Assembly (NCBI GenBank): GCA_900762815.1
Contig: CAAFHX010000042.1
Span: forward strand, 1-47,070
Length of the DNA stretch: 47,070 nucleotides
Direction: 5' to 3'
Source: Candidatus Avelusimicrobium facis
GTDB taxonomy: Bacteria > Elusimicrobiota > Elusimicrobia > Elusimicrobiales > Elusimicrobiaceae
Part shown: piece by piece, positions 8,727 through 16,042 of the stretch
Layout of the letters: each line of letters opens with the position of its first letter
How positions within the stretch are numbered: the first letter of the stretch is position 1
Notes under the pieces: generated by a model
What the model was told of the DNA's origin: nothing
The model's database searches: none
The model's input: the letters and a program-made list of their open reading frames with translations, nothing else
Translations under genes and position numbers: made by a program

Positions 8727-9157
8727 AAGGCAAATTGCAGGCGGTCTCCGGCTTGCAGCCGGTGGCGGCGGGCGGTGCCGGCGGCGGCCTCCAGCACATA
8801 TTGGCCGTCCCCGCGCACGACCGGGATTTCATGCTCCGGCGTGTAGGTGTAGGTATGGGGCACATACTCGTAGAGCCGGGTGATTTCCCCGTCGGGAGAT
8901 AAAAAGAAAATGTCTAAATCAATCAGGGTGTTTTTCATCCAAAAATAATGCGTTTGCGGCCGGTCAAATACAAACAGCATGCCCTCGTTTTCAGGCAAGA
9001 GTTTAACGAACATGAGCCCTTTTTCCGTCTTTTCCGGCGTGTCCGCCACGCGGACATGCAATACAAAGCCGTCGGGCAGCGTAACCGTCGTTTGACGGTA
9101 TCCGCCGCAGCCCGCCAGCAGCACCCCCAGCAGTAAAAGACAACCTAGTTTCTTCAT
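8723..9157 (-). CDS. DUF192 family lipoprotein
   Basis: 144 residues with a type II signal peptide and lipobox LAGC (Cys17), so it is probably a membrane-anchored lipoprotein. The DUF192 core runs from GLMFVKLLPENEGMLFVF through YFWMKNTLIDLDIFFL to the C-terminal GDRLQF. It is the second DUF192 protein in the window; the other has no export signal. Coupled by an ATGA overlap to the M20 peptidase. The role of the family is unknown. Confidence 0.85.
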   Translation of the reverse strand: MKKLGCLLLLGVLLAGCGGYRQTTVTLPDGFVLHVRVADTPEKTEKGLMFVKLLPENEGMLFVFDRPQTHYFWMKNTLIDLDIFFLSPDGEITRLYEYVPHTYTYTPEHEIPVVRGDGQYVLEAAAGTARRHRLQAGDRLQFAL

Positions 9158-9195
9158 ACCCTATAGTGTAGCAAATCTGCCCGCCGGGGCGGAGA

Positions 9196-9741
9196 CTACT
9201 TGTACTCCTGATAATAAATTTCTTTTTTGGTTTTTTCGGCGGCTTGGGGCCCCAACAAAGCCGTAATAATGGCTAAGGCAAATTCCGGGGTGGCGGCGGC
9301 GCTTTTGCCCGTGATGAGTTTCCCGTCGGTGGTGGCATAGGCGTTGGTAAAGTGTCCGCCAAAGTCTTCGTTCATACAGGTAAAGCAGGTGTAGTTTTTG
9401 CCCTTTAAATATCCCGCGCGGCCTAAAATCGTCGGACTGGCGCAAATGGCGCAGAGGTATTTCCCGGCCCGGTGAAAATCCGCCAAGGCCTGCTGTACCC
9501 CGCGGCTGGCTTCCAATTCTTTGTATTGCGGGCCGCCGGGCAGCACCACGGCCGCATAGCCGTTGTCTTTAAACCGGGCAAAGTCTTGGATTTCGCTGCA
9601 GGTCAGCCCAAAACGTCCCGTGGCCTTCGTCCCGCGCAGGCTGTATACGTCCACCGTCAGCCCCGCCCGGCGCAAAAGGGCATAGGTGCCCACGGCCTCC
9701 ATTTCTTCAAAACCGTCGGTTAAAATCATACATACTTTCAT
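9196..9741 (-). CDS. DJ-1/PfpI family protein
   Basis: 181 residues of the DJ-1/PfpI superfamily. The nucleophile-elbow cysteine is Cys100 (AICASPTIL), with the partner acidic residue in DGFEEME and the closing TPEFAL helix. This arrangement is like DJ-1/YajL proteins linked to oxidative or carbonyl stress, though enzyme activity cannot be deduced. The start is placed at the methionine of MKVCMIL, which has an AGGGG site and forms an ATGA overlap with the upstream flippase stop; an earlier in-frame ATG would lie inside that gene. Confidence 0.85.
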   Translation of the reverse strand: MKVCMILTDGFEEMEAVGTYALLRRAGLTVDVYSLRGTKATGRFGLTCSEIQDFARFKDNGYAAVVLPGGPQYKELEASRGVQQALADFHRAGKYLCAICASPTILGRAGYLKGKNYTCFTCMNEDFGGHFTNAYATTDGKLITGKSAAATPEFALAIITALLGPQAAEKTKKEIYYQEYK

Positions 9742-11186
9742 GGAATATCCCCCTGAGGTAAAGAACCTTTGACCAGGCCCCACGCCAGCAACGGATAGGC
9801 GCACAAGAGGCCGATTTTAAGCACCCGCACAGGCAGCTCCGCCCAGTATTGCCCGGCCCAGTACACCGCCCCGGCCCAAAGCAAGGTTAATCCGGCCAGC
9901 ATAGCCAGCTTGCCGTATTCATACGGCACGCCGTAGGCCTTTTGCGTAAAAATAAACAGCGCGCACGCCATAACAAAATAGCTGACGGCCACGGCCCACC
10001 CCGCGCCCAAAATGCCCAGGCGCGGCACCAAAAGCAAATTGGTGCTGATGCTGGCCCCCGCGCCTAAAAGCGTAATCCACATCAGCACGCGGGTACGCTT
10101 GGTAATGACCGGGCCCACCATAAAATTGATATACAGCCCATAGAAAAAATATCCCGTCAGCACCAGAGGAATGATTTTCAGCCCGGCCCAATATTGCGGG
10201 GCCAACAGGTGAAAAGACCCCAGCAGACGGCTTTGAATGATATCCGGCATCAGAAAGCTCAGCCCCAGCAATACCCATGCCGAAAACGCCGTAAAACAAC
10301 TCAACACGCGGGCAAAAATCCGCTTGGCGTTTTTCTCTTTTGCGTGCGCCAAAAAGAAGGGCCGCCACGCCTGGTCAAACATGGATACAATCAGCATCAT
10401 AAATACGCCGATTTTAAAATTGGCTTGGTAAATACCCACCTGTTCGGTGCCGGCCAAATGCACCAAAAGGGGCTTGTCTATCACGCTGACCAGCAAGCTG
10501 GCCAGCCCCGCCGGCACAAACGGCCAGGCAAAGCGGAACATTTCTTTTTGCAGCCGGAAATCAAAGCGAAAGGGGTTGTGGCCTTTGAGCTCGCTCCACC
10601 ACACGGGGGTAAGCAAAAGCAGCGAGGCCAAAGAAGCAAAAATATTGGCCCACAAAATGGCGTGAATGCCTTGGCGCCATACCGCCAGGAACCATACGTT
10701 CAGGGCCACATTGACTACAATGGAAAAAGCCCGCACCCCGGCAAAATACCACGCCCGCCGCTGCAGGCGCAGCTTGGTAAAGGCAATCATATTCAGTACG
10801 TCTAAAAATAAGATGCCGGCTGCCAGCCGGAGCAGGGTAAAATCACTTCCCAAACCCCACACGCGGGCGGCGGCGGGGGCGGCCCAATACAACAGCCCGC
10901 CTAAGACCAGACCGTTAAGCAGCACCCCGTAGAAACATTGGCGAAAGACTTTGTTTTTATCGGCCGCGTCGCTGGCAAAGCGCAGATAGCTTTGGTCCAG
11001 CCCAAACAAAAACACCACACTCAGCAGCGCAATGGCGGCAAAGGTGGTGGCAATCATGCCGTACTGCACCGGCAGCAAATAATACGTATAAAAGGGAACC
11101 AGGCAGAAATTGAGCAGCCGTGCCAACACCGTAGACGTGCCGTAAATGAGTGTTTCTTTCCCTAAACGTAAAATATCATTAGCCAT
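9738..11186 (-). CDS. Polysaccharide flippase (Wzx-like, MOP superfamily)
   Basis: 482 residues, strongly hydrophobic, with about 12-14 predicted membrane helices. The N-terminal pattern LGKETLIYGTSTVLARLLNF resembles polysaccharide biosynthesis/O-antigen flippases, which move lipid-linked sugars across the inner membrane. No glycosyltransferase genes are adjacent, so the substrate is unknown. The ATG has no clear ribosome site: a T-run terminator stem ends only 4-5 bases upstream. Expression may thus depend on read-through or an unusual initiation. Confidence 0.82.
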   Translation of the reverse strand: MANDILRLGKETLIYGTSTVLARLLNFCLVPFYTYYLLPVQYGMIATTFAAIALLSVVFLFGLDQSYLRFASDAADKNKVFRQCFYGVLLNGLVLGGLLYWAAPAAARVWGLGSDFTLLRLAAGILFLDVLNMIAFTKLRLQRRAWYFAGVRAFSIVVNVALNVWFLAVWRQGIHAILWANIFASLASLLLLTPVWWSELKGHNPFRFDFRLQKEMFRFAWPFVPAGLASLLVSVIDKPLLVHLAGTEQVGIYQANFKIGVFMMLIVSMFDQAWRPFFLAHAKEKNAKRIFARVLSCFTAFSAWVLLGLSFLMPDIIQSRLLGSFHLLAPQYWAGLKIIPLVLTGYFFYGLYINFMVGPVITKRTRVLMWITLLGAGASISTNLLLVPRLGILGAGWAVAVSYFVMACALFIFTQKAYGVPYEYGKLAMLAGLTLLWAGAVYWAGQYWAELPVRVLKIGLLCAYPLLAWGLVKGSLPQGDIP

Positions 11187-11190
11187 AAGT

Positions 11191-11223
11191 AAAAAAGGCC
11201 CCGCGGCAGGCCGCCGCAGGGCC
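11191..11223 (-). terminator. Terminator after purine nucleoside phosphorylase
   Basis: Read on the minus strand, GGCCCTGCGGC pairs with GCCGCGGGGCC (one T-G wobble) around a 5-base loop, followed by six T. It lies immediately before the flippase start codon. Confidence 0.88.
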
Positions 11224-11231
11224 GTAATTCA

Positions 11232-12053
11232 TTACAGTTTCGGCAAAATCGTCTCCAACAAGTCTTTGAATTTGCCTTCAATTTTTTTAGTTTCGCGGAT
11301 GGTCTGCGCGTGGGAGAGGGCTTCTTTGGCGATGCCGCAGCCCATATTGCTGACCCAGGCCAAGCCCAATACGCGGATGCCGCACTGTCGCGCCACCAAC
11401 ACTTCCGGCACAACGCTCATGCCCACCACCGTGGCGCCCAAGGTTTTAAAGGCGCGGATTTCGGACGGGGTTTCAAAGTTGGGCCCCGTGGTGGCCAAGT
11501 AGACCCCTTCTTTGGCATTGATTTTTAACTTTTTGCAGGCGTCCAGGGTTACCTTGCGCAAGGATTTGTCATAAGCCTCGCTCAAGTCAAAGAACATCGG
11601 GCCGAAGGTTTCGTCGTGGTTGCCGATGAGGGGGTTGTTGCACATGAAGTTGATGTGGTCATTGAGCACGCACAAGGAGCCCGGTTTGAGTTTCAAATCC
11701 AAAGAGCCTACCGCAGCCGACACAATCAGTTTTTGCACCCCCAAGAGGAACATGGTGCGGATGGAAATGGCCAAATCTTTCATCGGGTGGCCTTCGTAAT
11801 AGTGAAAGCGTCCCTGCATAATCATCAGTTTTTTGCCCTTGTAGGTGCCAAAGATTAAATTGCCGCTGTGCCCCGGCACGGTGCTGCGCAAAAAGCCCGG
11901 AATATCGGCATACGAGATGACGATTTTCTTTTCCAACGGGGGAATGGACCCCGCCAAGCCGGAGCCGGTAATTAAAGCGGTTTCCGGTTTAAAGTTTTTG
12001 GTTTTTTTGTTGATGAAAGCGACGGCTTTCTTGACTTGCTGTAGTTGGGTCAT
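11232..12053 (-). CDS. Purine nucleoside phosphorylase (trimeric, PNP family)
   Basis: 273-residue phosphorylase splitting purine nucleosides into base and ribose-1-phosphate for salvage. Motifs: TGSGLAG near the N terminus, PGHSGN and QGRFHYYEG, the ribose/phosphate segment GPNFETPSEIRA, GMSVVPEVLVAR, and SNMGCG with the purine-binding Asn. The start at MTQLQQV is chosen because GGAGG lies just upstream; an earlier ATG overlaps yraN. The gene follows yraN by 13 bases and ends in a strong terminator. Confidence 0.92.
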   Translation of the reverse strand: MTQLQQVKKAVAFINKKTKNFKPETALITGSGLAGSIPPLEKKIVISYADIPGFLRSTVPGHSGNLIFGTYKGKKLMIMQGRFHYYEGHPMKDLAISIRTMFLLGVQKLIVSAAVGSLDLKLKPGSLCVLNDHINFMCNNPLIGNHDETFGPMFFDLSEAYDKSLRKVTLDACKKLKINAKEGVYLATTGPNFETPSEIRAFKTLGATVVGMSVVPEVLVARQCGIRVLGLAWVSNMGCGIAKEALSHAQTIRETKKIEGKFKDLLETILPKL

Positions 12054-12066
12054 ACGGCCTCCGTGT

Positions 12067-12429
12067 TCATAATATGCCGCGTGGGGGGATAAACGCATTG
12101 GGAAGGTGCGTTACCTCTGCCCCGAGCAGGCAAACGACGTCAAATCTTATACTATCAAATTTGGGGCGCTTTTCCTGAATAAACCGCTCGGCAGTGCGTA
12201 CGATTTTGTGTTGTTTGCTGGGCGTAACGGCCGCCAGCGGCCCGCCGAAGGCCCCCGTTGCACGCTGCTTGACCTCCACAAAGACCAAGGTTTTTCCGTC
12301 TAAAGCCACCAGGTCAATTTCTCCGCAGCGCTGGCGGTAATTGCGCGCCACAATGCGCAGGCCCCACTTTTGCAAAAAGGCACAGGCCCGCTCTTCTCCG
12401 GCAGCCCCTGCTTGCGCAGCGGTGCTCAT
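12067..12429 (-). CDS. YraN family (UPF0102) nuclease-fold protein
   Basis: 120 residues with the restriction-endonuclease-like fold of UPF0102: the conserved GEIDLVA ... VFVEVKQR signature is present (GEIDLVALDGKTLVFVEVK). The family is widespread and implicated in DNA processing, but its activity is poorly established. The start is placed at MSTAAQ, whose ATG overlaps the stop of rnhB (ATGA). The pairing with rnhB is a common bacterial arrangement and supports the call. Confidence 0.9.
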   Translation of the reverse strand: MSTAAQAGAAGEERACAFLQKWGLRIVARNYRQRCGEIDLVALDGKTLVFVEVKQRATGAFGGPLAAVTPSKQHKIVRTAERFIQEKRPKFDSIRFDVVCLLGAEVTHLPNAFIPPRGIL

Positions 12430-13067
12430 GGAAAAAGCGTCGGCTTGAAAAAATTGCAAATGGGGGCAAAGCTTTTGCGGTGCTCGCGGCAGGGGCCTAA
12501 CGCTTGCACGGCGGCCAAATGTTTGGGGGTGCCATACCCCTTGTGCCCGGCAAAACCATATGCGGGATAAAGCTTGTCAATGACCGCCATATAGCGGTCG
12601 CGCAGTACCTTGGCAACAATGCTGGCCGCGGCAATGTTAAGCGATTGGGCATCCCCGTCTATGACGGGAAGCTGGCGCAGGGGGAAGTCTTTTATCGCGT
12701 GCGGACCGTCCACCAGCGCCAAGGCGTTGGGAATAGTGTAAAACTTGCGCGCCGCGCGGCGCATGGCCAAAAAGGTGGCCTGCAAAATATTGTAGCGGTC
12801 TATTTCCGCCGCCGAGGCAAATCCCACACCGTACAATGCGCCCAAGCGGTTGATGCGCTCAAAAATTTCTTCGCGCTTTTTGGGCGTTAACTTTTTGCTG
12901 TCGTTGACGTCTTCAAAATAGTTGTAGAGATTGGGGCCGATATAGCAGGCGCAGGCTACCACCGGGCCGGCCAAGGGGCCGCGTCCGGCTTCGTCTATGC
13001 CGAACAAAGCGGCTGTCTGCAGCCGCAGCGCGGATTTTTTATCAAAGTCTTGCAAGGGGGTATTCAC
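12426..13067 (-). CDS. rnhB: Ribonuclease HII
   Basis: Removes RNA from RNA-DNA hybrids and single ribonucleotides from DNA. The catalytic Asp-Glu pair is in GIDEAGRGPLAGPVVA, a further Asp in ALVDGPHAI and another in AAASIVAKVLRDRYM. I prefer the GTG start (VNTPLQ), preceded by AAAGGAG at 7 bases; an ATG seven codons upstream (13088) is in frame but has only a weak ribosome site. The end overlaps yraN by four bases. Confidence 0.93.
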   Translation of the reverse strand: MNTPLQDFDKKSALRLQTAALFGIDEAGRGPLAGPVVACACYIGPNLYNYFEDVNDSKKLTPKKREEIFERINRLGALYGVGFASAAEIDRYNILQATFLAMRRAARKFYTIPNALALVDGPHAIKDFPLRQLPVIDGDAQSLNIAAASIVAKVLRDRYMAVIDKLYPAYGFAGHKGYGTPKHLAAVQALGPCREHRKSFAPICNFFKPTLFP

Positions 13068-13116
13068 GGGGCAGCTCCTTTGTTTCATTGTAGCAATTTC
13101 CCCGGCGGAAAGAAAG

Positions 13117-13151
13117 CAAAAAAATACGCCCGTGCAGAAGAAGCACGGGCG
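13117..13151 (-). terminator. Terminator after the psd-pssA pair
   Basis: Perfect 9-bp stem CGCCCGTGC/GCACGGGCG with a 7-base loop, followed on the minus strand by TATTTTTTT. It separates phospholipid synthesis from rnhB. Confidence 0.88.
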
Positions 13152-13170
13152 CAGAATAAAACGGTTGGTT

Positions 13171-13962
13171 TTATTTTTCTATCTTAATGCCTTTGAACGC
13201 GCGGTACAATACCGCCAATAAGCCAAAGAGCACATAGGCAGACATTACGATAAAGATGACATCCTGCGGATAGCGCACCAAAAGTACCACCAGCACCACC
13301 AACAAGAGCATAACCCATAGGCTCATCTTTTTTTCGCGTTTGGCTTTGAAAGCGGCATAAGGCACGGTGGAGACCATCAACACGGCCATAATCACCATGG
13401 CAATAGCCACAAAGTTGTAAATATGCGGCAAGTACACGGTCATAATGCGCAAATTATGCCCGCCCATCTCGGTAACCATGATACTGTAAGAAATGGCAAA
13501 CGAGGCCAAAATAGCCGCCGGCGCCGGCACGGGCAAGCCGGAAAAATATTTTTTAGACCCTTCTCCCGCATGGGCCATGGTGTTAAATTTGGCCAGGCGC
13601 AACACCCCAAAGCACGCATACACACAGGCAATCGGCCCGCCCCAAAGCGGATATTGGTGCAGCACCATAAAATACATCAGCAGCGCCGGGGCCGTACAAA
13701 AGGAAACCCCGTCGGCCAGCGAATCCATTTCCACGCCGAATTCACTTTCCGTGCCCAACATGCGGGCCACGCGGCCGTCAAACAAATCAAACACGGCGGC
13801 AATCAAAATCAGCCACCCGGCCTTTCCGAATTGGCCTTGGCTGGCGGCTAAAATGGAGAAAAATCCACAGGCTAAATTGCCCAATGTAAACAAAGACGGC
13901 GCGGCCGCCGCCCCGGTTCTTTTTAGTTTTTCTACAGCTTTGGGTTTGTTTTCCTCAGTCAT
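13171..13962 (-). CDS. pssA: CDP-diacylglycerol-serine O-phosphatidyltransferase
   Basis: 263-residue membrane enzyme making phosphatidylserine from CDP-diacylglycerol and serine. The CDP-alcohol phosphatidyltransferase motif D-G-x2-A-R-x8-G-x3-D-x3-D is complete (starts DGRVARMLG, ends MDSLAD). About seven to eight hydrophobic helices follow the usual pattern. It lies 9 bases downstream of psd, which decarboxylates its product, so the pair gives phosphatidylethanolamine. The start has an AAGAGGA ribosome site. Confidence 0.92.
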   Translation of the reverse strand: MTEENKPKAVEKLKRTGAAAAPSLFTLGNLACGFFSILAASQGQFGKAGWLILIAAVFDLFDGRVARMLGTESEFGVEMDSLADGVSFCTAPALLMYFMVLHQYPLWGGPIACVYACFGVLRLAKFNTMAHAGEGSKKYFSGLPVPAPAAILASFAISYSIMVTEMGGHNLRIMTVYLPHIYNFVAIAMVIMAVLMVSTVPYAAFKAKREKKMSLWVMLLLVVLVVLLVRYPQDVIFIVMSAYVLFGLLAVLYRAFKGIKIEK

Positions 13963-13971
13963 AAAATCCTC

Positions 13972-14640
13972 TTATTTCCACAGGGCCAGCACGGTGTTGC
14001 CGGCTTGGACTTTTTGCCCTTCTTTAACGACTACGCGCACCGCGTTTTTAGGCAAATACACGGCCACCTGGCTGCCAAAGCGCACCAGCCCGATGAGCTG
14101 GCCTTTTTTGACCTCTTGCCCCGGCTTGACCCAACATTCAATGCGCCGGGCAATGGCGCCGGTCAATTGTTCCACGTGGGCGAAGCGGTCGCTGTCTTTT
14201 TTGAAAAGCTGGATCAGGTTGCGCTCGTTTTTGGAGGCGGCGTCTGGGTTGTTGGCAAAGAGAAATTGCCCTTTGTGGTAAAAAATTTCACCCACGCGGC
14301 CGTCCACGGTAGCGCGTTGCACATGCACGTCAAAGATAGAGAGGAAAATGCGCACGACCACGGAGTTGGGGTCGTCTTCGGTTTGGATGCTCAGCACCGT
14401 GCCGTCGGCCGGGCAGCAAATTTCATCGTCGGAAAAATTCACATTAATTTTGGGAATGCGAAAGAAAAACGCACAGAAACAGGCAATGACCAAACAAAGC
14501 CCGCCGATGACGCGAAAGCCTAACAATAAGAAAAATACGGCAATTAAAAGTGCGATAGAGAAAAAGCGCAACCCGGTGGAATGAACGGTAAAAACCCAGC
14601 CGAAACATTTGGCCAGCGTGCGTTGAAAATCTTCTAACAT
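13972..14640 (-). CDS. psd: Phosphatidylserine decarboxylase (short type)
   Basis: 222-residue decarboxylase converting phosphatidylserine to phosphatidylethanolamine. Two N-terminal membrane helices precede the catalytic part: PADGTV, SIFDVHVQRATVDG and the self-cleavage site RFGSQV, where the Gly-Ser bond is cut to form the pyruvoyl group. Length and motifs fit the short PSD-A-like class common outside gammaproteobacteria. A GGGAGG site precedes the ATG. Directly upstream is tRNA-Leu. Confidence 0.93.
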   Translation of the reverse strand: MLEDFQRTLAKCFGWVFTVHSTGLRFFSIALLIAVFFLLLGFRVIGGLCLVIACFCAFFFRIPKINVNFSDDEICCPADGTVLSIQTEDDPNSVVVRIFLSIFDVHVQRATVDGRVGEIFYHKGQFLFANNPDAASKNERNLIQLFKKDSDRFAHVEQLTGAIARRIECWVKPGQEVKKGQLIGLVRFGSQVAVYLPKNAVRVVVKEGQKVQAGNTVLALWK

Positions 14641-14682
14641 CTTAGTCCTCCCGCCGGAGGTTTTCCGGTCTTAAAATGAGAG

Positions 14683-14766
14683 TGGGCAGGGGGGGACTCG
14701 AACCCCCACGGCCTTGCGGCCAACAGATTTTAAGTCTGTCGCGTCTACCAATTCCGCCACCAGCCC
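14683..14766 (-). tRNA. tRNA-Leu (anticodon UAA)
   Basis: 84-nt class II tRNA. The D region reads TGGCGGAATTGGTAGACGC, the anticodon loop is CTTAAAA with stem ACAGA/TCTGT, there is a long variable arm (GGCCGCAAGGCC), and the T arm is GGGGG-TTCGAGT-CCCCC. The acceptor pairs GGGCTGG with CCTGCCC, leaving a U-U mismatch at position 5:68. The discriminator is A, and the CCA end is not encoded. Reads UUA/UUG codons. Confidence 0.93.
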
Positions 14767-14812
14767 AACACAATTATTTTATCAAAAAAACAGCCCGCGC
14801 GCACGGTCTGCT

Positions 14813-15226
14813 TTATTCCCGGCGGGAAAGTTTCAGAGAATTATAAAATTTTTGGCAAAAAAGCGTTTTCACGCCGATTTCTTTGAGCCGTGCCTGCAGG
14901 TCCCGGTCGGAAGTGACGGCGATGACGCGGGTGTTATTTTGGGAAAGGTAAGCCGCTTCTTCCAAAATATAATCGTCGGCGGTGCCGTCCTCGGAAAAGA
15001 CAATATGCACCCCGCCGCGGTAGAGCGGCCCCACCGGGCGGTAGCCGCCGTCAAAGACCACGCGGTATTCGTGCATGGCGTATTTTTCGTCTAAAGAGAC
15101 TTCTTCCAAAAAGTCCAAAAAATCGGCGGTTACATCCTCTTCGCTGCGGGCAAACTGCCACAAAAAACTGCGCACCAGGTTTAAGCCGTCTATTAAATAA
15201 AGCGTCGGTTTGGTGGTAACGTACAT
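14813..15226 (-). CDS. YacP-like NYN (PIN-like) domain protein
   Basis: 137 residues of the NYN/PIN-like nuclease superfamily, YacP type. Acidic signature residues are visible in LIDGLNLVRS, VFDGG, SEDGTADDYI and VTSDRDL, matching a metal-dependent RNase site. In Firmicutes the relative Rae1/YacP cleaves mRNA on the ribosome, so RNA decay is a fair guess. The start at MYVTTKP has AAGGA at a good distance; longer reading would run into the divergent tmRNA gene. Divergent from tmRNA across a 125-bp AT-rich promoter region. Confidence 0.8.
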   Translation of the reverse strand: MYVTTKPTLYLIDGLNLVRSFLWQFARSEEDVTADFLDFLEEVSLDEKYAMHEYRVVFDGGYRPVGPLYRGGVHIVFSEDGTADDYILEEAAYLSQNNTRVIAVTSDRDLQARLKEIGVKTLFCQKFYNSLKLSRRE

Positions 15227-15264
15227 AAAATCCTTGCGGGGTGTATTGTGCAACGGCCCCAAAA

Positions 15265-15292
15265 TTGGTATAAGAAAATGATACAATATAAT
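15265..15292 (+). promoter_or_regulatory. Putative tmRNA promoter
   Basis: TTGGTA and TATAAT with a 16-base spacer. Transcription would begin near 15299, giving a leader with a hairpin (GCGGCTTT/AAAGCCGC) ahead of the mature 5' end, which would be trimmed by RNase P. Confidence 0.55.
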
Positions 15293-15351
15293 ACCGTTGT
15301 TTTGGGCGGCTTTGCAAAAAGCCGCGTTCTTTGACAATTTCCGTATTTTAC

Positions 15352-15694
15352 GGGGGTGTAATAGATTCGACGGGTATCTGTTACGGCCCGGGAGCAGGTG
15401 CTGGTTGGCCAGGCCAGCTAAAATAGGGCTACAAAAATAACTAACGACAATCAAGTCGCTTGGGCTAACGCTTAGTCCACTGCCTCTGCGATGCTTTTCA
15501 CACGTTGCAGAACGGCAGTCATCATGTGAAATGCGGTAAGGAAGGCGCGTTTCGTCCGCCCTTGCCTAAGACATACGAAACAAACCTCGGCGGTGCCGCC
15601 ATGCGCTTACGCTGAGGTTTTGCAAGCATGGCTAAACCTGTAGCGTCTGGGTTGTTAGGATGTTCGGACGGGGGTGCGAATCCCCCCACCTCCA
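15352..15694 (+). ncRNA. ssrA: tmRNA (transfer-messenger RNA)
   Basis: Rescues stalled ribosomes. The tRNA-like ends pair: GGGGGTG at the 5' end with CACCTCC at the 3' end, discriminator A, CCA not encoded. The 5' side has the hallmark TAGATTCGACGG and the 3' side a T arm with loop TGCGAAT. By alignment to the UA found at -5/-4 of the E. coli resume codon, the tag would start at the AAC at 15443 and read NDNQVAWANA then TAG (15473-15475). This is the usual 10-codon length but ends ANA, not LAA. Pseudoknot-like GC segments follow. Confidence 0.95.
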
Positions 15695-16042
15695 CTTTTT
15701 TGACTTCGGCAGCGGGGCCATTTTGTTGTTGCAGCCTCCTTCGGATACTTCGGGCTGCCGCCCTTTGGCAGTATACGCTCAGTCGGCTGCGCCTAAAAAT
15801 GGCCACCGATAGTTTTCTGACTTTTTGGCATTGCCCAAAAAGTCAGCAAAAAGGCTAGGAACCGGAAAGCAAAAAATTACATTTAAAAGGCTGTTTTTTG
15901 AACTCGTATTCACTCAAGCACAAAAAACAGTACTTCCTTTTAAATGAAATTTTTTAGGCGCTTTCAGGGTTCCTTAAAACGACTAACGACGTCTAATACG
16001 GAAGTTGGACAATAAGATTTTTATTTTTTAACGGAGGGCTTT
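15695..16042. other. Gene-free stretch between tmRNA and the phosphohexomutase
   Basis: No credible gene. It begins with TTTTTT directly after the tmRNA acceptor end, which may act as its terminator. It then contains a perfect hairpin and a long inverted repeat (listed separately), and ends with the ribosome site ACGGAGGG of the next gene. A TTGGAC near 16004 could be a -35 element, but I see no good -10. Confidence 0.6.
15817..15973. repeat. Hairpin plus long imperfect inverted repeat
   Basis: First part: CTGACTTTTTGG pairs perfectly with CCAAAAAGTCAG over a 6-base loop (15817-15846). Second part (15858-15973): arms of about 43-52 bases pair in blocks GGAACC, GAAAGC, a 20-base block with one mismatch, and CTGTTTTTTG, around a 20-base loop. 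The layout (short T/A hairpin, then an A-T-rich inverted repeat) resembles the repeats at 17955-18152 and 46686-46813, but the sequences differ. Confidence 0.75.

Noticed and set aside
15331-15336. TTGACA as the tmRNA -35 element
   Set aside because: Its -10 would fall inside mature tmRNA. The upstream TTGGTA/TATAAT pair fits better.
15227-15454. Longer N terminus for the YacP-like protein
   Set aside because: It would overlap the mature tmRNA; a good ribosome site precedes MYVTTKP.
15628-15858. 76-codon reading frame over the 3' end of tmRNA
   Set aside because: It begins inside tmRNA and has no ribosome site or recognisable product.
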